A stretch of DNA of 64,000 nt, taken from NCBI GenBank assembly GCA_033398695.1, contig CM065806.1, forward strand, positions 42,433,001 to 42,497,000, given 5' to 3'. The notes under the pieces were generated by a model. The model ran no database searches. It saw only the letters and a list, made by a program, of their open reading frames with translations, and had not been told where the DNA came from. Made by a program: the position numbers and the translations under genes. Position 1 is the stretch's first letter. Every line of letters begins with the position of its first letter. Positions 55,500 to 64,000 of the stretch are shown piece after piece. Source of the stretch: Orobanche coerulescens. Taxonomy: Eukaryota > Streptophyta > Magnoliopsida > Lamiales > Orobanchaceae.

Positions 55500-57836
55500 T
55501 TCTACCCTCCTTAAAAGAAGTTTCGTCCCGAAACTTAAAACAAGTAGGGAGAAGAAATATTCCGCCAGGAAAAACTCAACGAGATACACAAGAATGCGTA
55601 ACTAACGCCCAACGGCGAAATGTTATAAACAACGCAAAGGAATATACGGCGTGAAAACACGCTCCACGGCGACCAACACAACGTCGCCGTTAGGGATATA
55701 ATAAAACCAACAAGTGACAAGCGTCATCAAATGGATAATACAATCAAGTCAATTATCCGACAATCACAAAACACAACGAACGAAAATCAATATGATTGAC
55801 CAACCCAACGGTACTTTGATCAAAACGCGAGCCAAACGCTGAACAAATACGTAATTCCAACGCCTAAGGGCTGGAAGATCGAAAACGAAACTAATTTCCC
55901 GAACTGAATGGAATTACGAAGGAGCCTGAATGTTCACCAATCACGGAACGAGATCAATAAAAACCGAACAATCAAACGATCGAACCACAACGATCGAGAC
56001 AACAAAAATCGAAGAATCATGTTCGAATCACGAAGAACAATAAAGTTCAAACAACAGCTCCCAGGATGATCTGGTGAGAACTACAAGACATGCATCCCCA
56101 TAAGATCCACAGGAAAGGGAATAGCGATTGAAAAGTCACAACGACAAACGAGTTATTCCGAAATGATACCACACTCGTTCGATAAACAAAAACAAGGGGC
56201 AGGACAAGCTCAGAAATGTCAACGAACATAAATGAGTCGACAGAGTCGAAAACATAAGAGTTCCAAATCCGATCCACTTCGAATAAAAGAACTAATAGAA
56301 CCAGATGATGTCACTCCCGAACAAGGTTCACAAGAATCAAACTGAACCCGAAAAAGTCACAACGATAACCAGATCGACTCAAAACAAGATCACAGCTCGT
56401 TCGGACAATGAAACTGAAATACCGAACAAGTTCATAAAGTATCAACAAACATGAGCGAATCGATAGACTGGAGAAAGAGAAAATACCGAAGTCAAAATAG
56501 TACGGGTATTACCTCCGACCTCGTCCACGAAATTCACAAAAACGGGAGCAAGGTAACAAGACATTAAACAATCGACACATAACGGAACCATCACCGATGC
56601 ACACGGTCATACCAAACCAAGCTCTAACAGCTCGCACATGCGCGACAACGCAGAAATCGCCACGAGGCGACAACATTTAGTACCAACATTCCGCCTCTCA
56701 CAGGGGGCTAGCACAACCATTGTGTGGAAAGCGACTCAACGCTCACACCGCCAATTCGATCATACTCGATAGAAAGTATCAGAATGTCAACGCGAACATC
56801 ACACATACATACCCAGCCCTCAAACGGGAATGGATAGGTTTTAAAAATGAAAACCTCATTTTGAAAATAATTTGAAGAATACCGGTTGATCTTGAGTATC
56901 ACTTTTCAAAAAGTACAAACGTCAAACATCGTTATCGAGACATTGGAGAACCATTTTGCATTTGATAAAAATGGGGACACTTTCTCTTAGTGAAAACTTT
57001 CAGAATATTCGACCCTCGGGTCTAAATAAAAATGTTTCTAAAACATTGAAAATATTTCAAAGCATTTTGGTCCTCGAAGTAGAAATTTTTTGAAATATAT
57101 TGTGGCACCTAGGATGTACCACAAGAAAATAACTCATTTGAAAAGTATGTCTCGAAATTAATTTTTCTAAGATACTCAAGGTTTTCAAAAATCCAATAGG
57201 CCAGAATGCCCAAAACTCACACGTATCGACATTCATTAAAACAACTCCTAGTACACGCATCAAAAGTTTAGAATCAAGACAATACATGTCTTTAAACGGA
57301 AATAAACGATAAAATACTACAGTCGAAGACCGCCCAGGATTCAGAACAAAACCGCTGACCCCATTCGAGGCCTCTAAAGACCCTCCCGCACTGGCTAGTG
57401 AATAAGTCGAACGCGTATAAGCACAAAGTTCCCACAATAGAACTTGTAAAACGTGCAAATCGATTCGAAAATTATCAACAACGGACAAAAACAACAATAA
57501 AAAGACATCACAAGCGACGACACTCCTCGTATAAATCAAATACGACAGTCGACTAAATACATATCGTGAAATCAAAATTCACATAAGGATTCCACCACTT
57601 AACAAATAATCATAAAAATAGCTCGTGTCACACGAGGCACAACACAAAGAAGGGAGACTTACTTCCATAGGTCGCACGAAGATGATGATCGCCCCACGAT
57701 ACTAATCACGACCAACAAACTCAAACGACGCATCGCGACACGACTCAGTCAGATAAAATCCGACGAAACAAGACTCAAACAACACGACTTGACCCGACAG
57801 CCTAGGTTTCCTCAACCTAAGCTCCGATACCATTTA
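55500..57836 (-). mobile_element. Element E internal region 1, non-autonomous
   Basis: A 2.34-kb interior with the Tekay-type polypurine region (minus strand AAGGAGGGTAGAA) next to LTR 1 and a primer site next to LTR 2. It aligns with the interior of A but lacks the zinc-knuckle segment. I see no protein domain; the open frames on the minus strand (57057-57575, 56047-56277) have no family support. In 57057-57575 the frame is kept in the second copy, but the two copies are nearly identical anyway. Confidence 0.8.
57821..57832 (-). other. Primer binding site of element E, unit 1
   Basis: The minus strand reads TGGTATCGGAGC, one change from the initiator-Met site; the G would still pair with U of the tRNA. 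It lies four bases from LTR 2. Confidence 0.82.
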
Positions 57837-60800
57837 TGTAACACCCCCAATCCGCTCAGGGATATTACACGCCGTAGAACCTTTCCTCAAGGATCTACCA
57901 GGCTGGTAACGACATATAACAATTCAACCATGCCTTTAAGGCTAAAATGACTCAGTAGACCGATTTGGTCTTTCAACAAATACATACAACTCAAATACAA
58001 CTCATGCCCACACAGGGGTCAAAATACAACCACACCCGTACAACGGGAAAATATACTGCAGCGGAAAAGAAAATACAACTAGACCAATACGACAAAGAAC
58101 GGATCCTCGTGTGATTAGTATCGTTCATCTTTCATCATCCTTCGTGCCGACCCTGTGCTATGCTCCAAAACCTGAATGCAAAAATAGACATCCACCCCCC
58201 GAGTACTCGGGGGTTAGCAAAACTCCACTGTTTTGCTAGTGCAAGTACAAGTGCAAAAGTACGAGCCATACAATTCACATTCCATGAATAACAACAACCA
58301 GGAATCCTCAAAGATCCAAACGAAACGAAAAGTACTTCCCGAGGCAAGAGTTTGAGAAAACATTTCAAAATCGAAATATCATAAATCAATGGAAATAATT
58401 TATAAAACGGTTTAGAATGCCATCGAGAGTTTTAATAGAAAACAACTTAGGATTATCAAATCCTACTTTTCAAAATCTAAAAGACAAAAGGGGTCACCGC
58501 CCCAAAGGTTTACTTTCCGAAAAATGACACTAACCAAACCGTTGGGATTTTAGCCCCAAATCCGTAAAACGACTTTTACAAAACCATTGGGAATTTAGCC
58601 CCAAATCTCATCAACTCACGGTACACAAGAACGACCACAAGGTTCGTCTCACAACATCAAAATCCACAAATAAAGGATTTAAAACAAACAACAAAATACT
58701 CTAGTGCCATCCTAGACAAGTAAGCCAAACGAACAACTTACCTCTTACACACTTAGTCAATGCATGCAATCATGAAAACCGTTCAAAAGCACTCATTTCC
58801 GGAAATGCCATAAATAAGTCACATTTGTAAAATGCACCACAATTAACCGTCGATCCACGTCTCTGTGGACCCCTATCGAGACCCCGTCGGATCTAACCCG
58901 TAGTGGTTAAAAGCAAGCTCGTCGATCCACGTCTCTGTGGACCCCTACCGAGACCCCGTCGGATCTAACCCGTAGTGAGCATACACACACACACATTACT
59001 CATGCAAAACTAACATGCTAAGAATGTAAGTTCATTAAGAATACTCACTAGAGATGGCCATTAACTCGACTCCATTATCAAACTCTTCAAAACACAATAA
59101 CAAGATTAAATACGGAATACACGATTCCATAACTTTAAACAATAGGAGTATCATCATCAAATCCTTCAACGTTCAAAATAATCAAATCATAATCAATTCC
59201 CCAAAACACACCGTTCACAAAACACACGCGTTTTGAAAGAGAGCCTTTAACGAGGCCAAAACAATTCTTTTGAAAATTCATTTCAAACAATCAAACAAAC
59301 ACACCAAGACGATCACCGATCCTCATATCCATAAAATAAGAAAAGTATGGGCAAGGTACTTGCCTCGAATAGCCACAACGCGGAGAATCGGCCGAAGTAG
59401 GTTGGCACGAACCGACTACGAACTCGCCGACTCCACCGAACGACAATCCACAACAATGAAATACGAACGAAAACAATAACAACGAAAATGAATTCCAAAG
59501 TATGACCCAAATCCGCTGAATTCAAAGAACAATGACGAAGGTTCAAGGATTTCCCCCAAAACGGCCAAGAACACAATTCGTCCCGTCAAAACCCGAAAAT
59601 GGAATTCCAAGTTGAAATATGGATATACAATCCATAGAATATGTTTAACAACATCATTTAACCATAATCGATCCATCGAAAACGGATGAAAAACGAGATC
59701 GGGGACAAATCCCCCAAAAAGTCAATTCGAAGGAAATCAAGAAATATACTTCGATTCGACGAAGAACAATGGATTAAATGATGTTAAACACGAGAATACT
59801 ACCAAGATTAATCATACCCATCATGAATTAATCAACAACACGGAACGAATCGGACGAAAATGCAAAAACCCCCAAATTCACTGAATTAGGGTTCTAAGGA
59901 AGATTACCTTGATTCGCTGGATCAAAGGATGATAACGGATGATTGATTGATGTTATGAACTCAAGAACTTCATGGATTTGTTGTTAAACAACATGCCTTC
60001 GTCGCCCATGAATCGCCAGCCGCGGACGGAGAAGGAAGGAAATGAAAAACGAAGGGAAAAGTGGCTGGTCTGTCATATATATATACTGGGCCGGATCTAG
60101 CGTGCGCTAGCCTTCCTGGACTAGCGTGCGCTATCGCCGATCGGCCGAGCACTCTCGGCCATGGTCCGCATGACCCGACACCACCGACCAATTCTGCCGA
60201 CCATGACTCGTCCACCCGACTCCCGCTAGCGTGCGCTACGGGCGGAAGGCTGCGCGCTCTAGCCGACTGGCCCAAAGAGCCACCGGACTAACAAGCTTAC
60301 CTGTAACGACGCTAGTCGGCCGGCGGCGCTACCCCTGCCGGTTAGCGTGCGCTACGACCGGCAGTGGCGTGCGCTACCCGCCGATCCCGACCGAGTCGAG
60401 AACCTCGAAACCCTCCGCCCGGGCCGATAAGCGTACGCTAGGCCACCCGATAGCGTGCGCTACACTGCCGGTTAGCGCGCGCAGCCTTCCGGCCAGAAGG
60501 CGTGCGCTTACGCGGTCCTCGCCGCAACCGTCCGGGCCCCCGCAACCGCTGTGGCTCGGCGACCCGATTTCCAAAACGCACGGAACGAACACGACGAAAA
60601 GTTAGCGGACAACATCAACGAATCTAATGAAAACATAATACCATAATTAATCATACGCGACCAAGAAACGGGTCGAGACAACAATTCCAGATACGGATAC
60701 CCGTAACTTTCAAGAAATTACAAAATTGCCCAAAACGCCCGAAAATCACGATACGTGATCGAATAACCAAACAGAAGTTCACAACACGTCTAACAAAGTT

Positions 60801-61034
60801 AAACGGACTTACGGAAAACTCGAAACAGCAGTTTCGAAGATTCGCAAGAATCGAACTCAAGCGCGGAAAAGTCGCTAAAAAGTACGGAACTCAACAAAAC
60901 GACACCGAAACGAACTCGGATGTCAAAAAGTGTAGAATTACTCATTCTCAAAATGACGAAACGGTCATGAGCGAGTCGTCAAACGGACCACCGAAAAAGA
61001 AATTTACCGAAAATCGAAAATTGCGGATATTACA
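57837..61034 (-). mobile_element. Element E, LTR 2 (3.20 kb)
   Basis: A full-length copy shared by the two units: 5' LTR of unit 1 and 3' LTR of unit 2. Apart from the array, differences from LTR 1 are rare single bases. It includes hairpins 58196-58238, the repeat pair 58849/58921 and a TATA-like box 60075-60085. Confidence 0.92.
60098..60512 (-). repeat. TAGCGCACGCTA palindrome array, E LTR 2
   Basis: The counterpart of 54545-54965. It has many substitutions and small indels relative to LTR 1, including motif copies reduced to GGCGGCGCTA and to GCGTGCGCTTA. Confidence 0.85.
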
Positions 61035-63373
61035 TTCTACCCTCCTTAAAAGAAGTTTCGTCCCGAAACTTAAAACAAGTAGGGAGAAGAAATATTCCGC
61101 CAGGAAAAACTCAACGAGATACACAAGAATGCGTAACTAACGCCCAACGGCGAAATGTTATAAACAACGCAAAGGAATATACGGCGTGAAAACACGCTCC
61201 ACGGCGACCAACACAACGTCGCCGTTAGGGATATAATAAAACCAACAAGTGACAAGCGTCATCAAATGGATAATACAATCAAGTCAATTATCCGACAATC
61301 ACAAAACACAACGAACGAAAATCAATATGATTGACCAACCCAACGGTACTTTGATCAAAACGCGAGCCAAACGCTGAACAAATACGGAATTCCACCGCCT
61401 AAGGGCTGGAAGATCGAAAACGAAACTAATTTCCCGAACTGAAGGGAATTACGAAGGAGCCTGAATGTTCACCAATCACGGAACGAGATCAATAAAAACC
61501 GAACAATCAAACGATCGAACCACAACGATCGAGACAACAAAAATCGAAGAATCATGTTCGAATCACGAAGAACAATAAAGTTCAAACAACAGCTCCCAGG
61601 ATGATCTGGTGAGAACTACAAGACATGCATCCCCATAAGATCCACAGGAAAGGGAATAGCGATTGAAAAGTCACAATGACAAACGAGTTATTCCGAAATG
61701 ATGCCACACTCGTTCGATAAACAAAAACAAGGGGCAGGACAAGCTCAGAAATGTCAACGAACATAAATGAGTCGACAGAGTCGAAAACATAAGAGTTCCA
61801 AATCCGATCCACTTCGAATAAAAGAACTAATAGAACCAGATGATGTCACTCCCGAACAAGGTTCACAAGAATCGAACTGAACCCGAAAAAGTCACAGCGA
61901 TAACCAGATCGACTCAAAACAAGATCACAGCTCGTTCGGACAATGAAACTGAAATACCGAACAAGTTCATAAAGTATCAACAAACATGAGCGAATCGATA
62001 GACTGGAGAAAGAGAAAATACCGAAGTCAAAATAGTACGGGTATTACCTCCGACCTCGTCCACGAAATTCACAAAAACGGGAGCAAGGTAACAAGACATT
62101 AAACAATCGACACATAACGGAACCATCACCGATGCACACGGTCATACCAAACCAAGCTCTAACAGCTCGCACATGCGCGACAACGCAGAAATCGCCACGA
62201 GGCGACAACATTTAGTACCAACATTCCGCCTCTCACAGGGGGCTAGCACAACCATTGTGTGGAAAGCGAGTCAACGCTCACACCGCCAATTCGATCATAC
62301 TCGGGAGAAAGTATCAGAATGTCAACGCGAACATCACACATACATACCCAGCCCTCAAACGGGAATGGATAGGTTTTAAAAATGAAAACCTCATTTTGAA
62401 AATAATTTGAAGAATACCGGTTGATCTTGAGTATCACCTTTCAAAAAGTACAAACGTGAAACATCGTTATCGAGACATTGGAGAACCATTTCGCATTTGA
62501 TAAAAATGGGGACACTTTCTCTTAGTGAAAACTTTCAGAATATTCGACCCTCGGGTCTAAATAAAAATGTTTCGAAAAAACATTGAAAATATTTCAAAGT
62601 ATTTTGGTCCTCGAAGTAGAAAATTTTTGAAATATATTGTGGCACCTAGGATGTACCACAAGAAAATAACTCATTTGAAAAGTATGTCTCGAAATTAATT
62701 TTTCTAAGATACTCAAGGTTTTCAAAAATCCAATAGGCCAGAATGCCCAAAACTCACACGTATCGACATTCATTAAAACAACTCCTAGTACACGCATCAA
62801 AAGTTTAGAATCAAGACAATACATGTCTTTAAACGGAAATAAACGATAAAATACTACAGTCGAAGACCGCCCAGGATTCAGAACAAAACCGCTGACCCCA
62901 TTCGAGGCCTCTAAAGACCCTCCCGCACTGGCTAGTGAATAAGTCGAACGCATATAAGCACAAAGTTCCCACAATAGAACTTGTAAAACGTGCAAATCGA
63001 TTCGAAAATTATCAACAACGGACAAAAACAACAATAAAAAGACATCACAAGCGACGACACTCCTCGTATAAATCAAATACGACAGTCGACTAAATACATA
63101 TCGTGAAATCAAAATTCACATAAGGATTCCACCACTTAACAAATAATCATAAAAATAGCTCGTGTCACACGAGGCACAACACAAAGAAGGGAGACTTACT
63201 TCCACAGGTCGCACGAAGATGATGATCGCCCCACGATACTAATCACGACCAACAAACTCAAACGACGCATCACGACACGACTCAGTTAGATAAAATCCGA
63301 CGAAACAAGACTCAAACAACACGACTTGACCCGACAGCCTAGGTTTCCTCAACCTAAGCTCCGATACCATTTA
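61035..63373 (-). mobile_element. Element E internal region 2
   Basis: A second interior of almost the same length and sequence as 55500-57836, with only scattered differences. The primer site TGGTATCGGAGC (minus) lies at 63358-63369. No coding domain is visible. Confidence 0.85.
63358..63369 (-). other. Primer binding site of element E, unit 2
   Basis: It is identical to the site at 57821-57832 and lies four bases from LTR 3. Confidence 0.82.
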
Positions 63374-64000
63374 TGTAACACCCCCAATCCGCTCAGGGAT
63401 ATTACACGCCGTAGAACCTTTCCTCAAGGATCTACCAGGCTGGTAACGACATATAACAATTCAACCATGCCTTTAAGGCTAAAATGACTCAGTAGACCGA
63501 TTTGGTCTTTCAACAAATACATACAACTCAAATACAACTCATGCCCACACAGGGGTCAAAATACAACCACACCCGTACAACGGGAAAATATACTGCAGCG
63601 GAAAAGAAAATACAACTAGACCAATACGACAGCAACGGATCCTCGTGTGATTAGTATCGTTCATCTTTCATCATCCTTCGTGCCGACCCTGTGCTATGCT
63701 CCAAAACCTGAATGCAAAAATAGACATCCACTCCCCGAGTACTCGGGGGTTAGCAAAACTCCACTGTTTTGCTAGTGCAAGAACAAGTGCAAAAGTACGA
63801 GCCATACAATTCACATTCCACGAATAACAACAACCAGGAATCCTCAAAGATCCAAACGAAACGAAAAGTACTTCCCGAGGCAAGAGTTTGAGAAAACATT
63901 TCAAAATCGAAATATCATAAATCAATGGAAATAATTTATAAAACGGTTTAGAATGCCATCAAGAGTTTTAATAGAAAACAACTTAGGATTATCAAATCCT
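63374..64000 (-). mobile_element. Element E, LTR 3 (partial, window edge)
   Basis: The first 627 bases of a third LTR copy, starting TGTAACACCC and including the double hairpin (63733-63774; the outer CG-palindrome has lost one end pair). Confidence 0.9.

Noticed and set aside
57057..57575. 172-codon minus-strand frame in E interior, repeated at 62594-63112
   Set aside because: It has the right strand but no recognisable domain. The two copies are recent duplicates, so shared openness is not evidence of selection. Left as unexplained sequence inside the element.

Overview
The window is plant nuclear heterochromatin, almost certainly from a eudicot angiosperm. It is filled with nested LTR retrotransposons, one CACTA DNA transposon and two SINEs. 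I found no intact host gene. The plant assignment rests on the Ty3/gypsy chromovirus pol domains, the initiator-Met-tRNA primer sites, the Athila-like and Tat-like primer sites, the 3-bp-TSD CACTA element and the plant prolyl-4-hydroxylase and signal-peptide-peptidase exon fragments. I cannot name the species.

Layout, with letters for elements. G (before 1 to 7911, minus strand) is a non-autonomous Tekay-type LTR element: 3' LTR, 2.4-kb internal region, primer site, 5' LTR. A SINE tail interrupts its 3' LTR at the window start. Positions 7912-8171 hold a piece of CACTA transposase. Positions 8172-10119 hold two fused, truncated LTRs (H plus, F minus). A (10120-17399, minus) is another non-autonomous element with a gag zinc-knuckle remnant and a SINE in its 3' LTR. 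Positions 17400-18722 are the end of a Tat-like LTR, its primer site and the start of its gag, cut by B. B (18723-32903, plus) is a decayed Tekay-type gag-pol element. Its pol is split by C (23066-30100), an Athila-like non-autonomous element with three LTRs, flanked by the 5-bp duplication CCGGT. The B 3' LTR is cut at 32904 by D (32904-52285, minus), a Tekay-type LTR-internal-LTR-internal chain. The first gag of D carries a 5.4-kb CACTA element (39695-45108, TSD TAA). The second protease of D is cut by E (52286-64000, minus), an LTR-internal-LTR-internal-LTR chain of about 5.54-kb units that runs off the window.

The autonomous-type elements (B, D) keep recognisable protease, reverse transcriptase, RNase H, integrase and chromodomain-like segments, but all carry stops, frameshifts or deletions. 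G, A and E have no pol and share the primer site and polypurine-tract region with the Tekay-type elements, so they probably depended on such relatives for proteins. The CACTA element carries intron-containing fragments of a prolyl 4-hydroxylase gene and a signal peptide peptidase gene.

The most unusual signal is in the LTRs. Several families carry, directly upstream of the TATA box, an array of a 12-bp CpG-rich palindrome repeated at a near-constant two-helical-turn spacing with unconserved spacers: TAGCGCACGCTA about every 23 bp (G, E, H), TTACGGCCGTAA every 22 bp (F), and GTGCCGCGGCAC every 20-21 bp (B, C). The motif does not follow LTR relatedness: F and E are related LTRs with different motifs, while B and C are unrelated and share one. 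A second signal is a pair of hairpins in the A and E LTRs whose stems differ by compensatory base changes.
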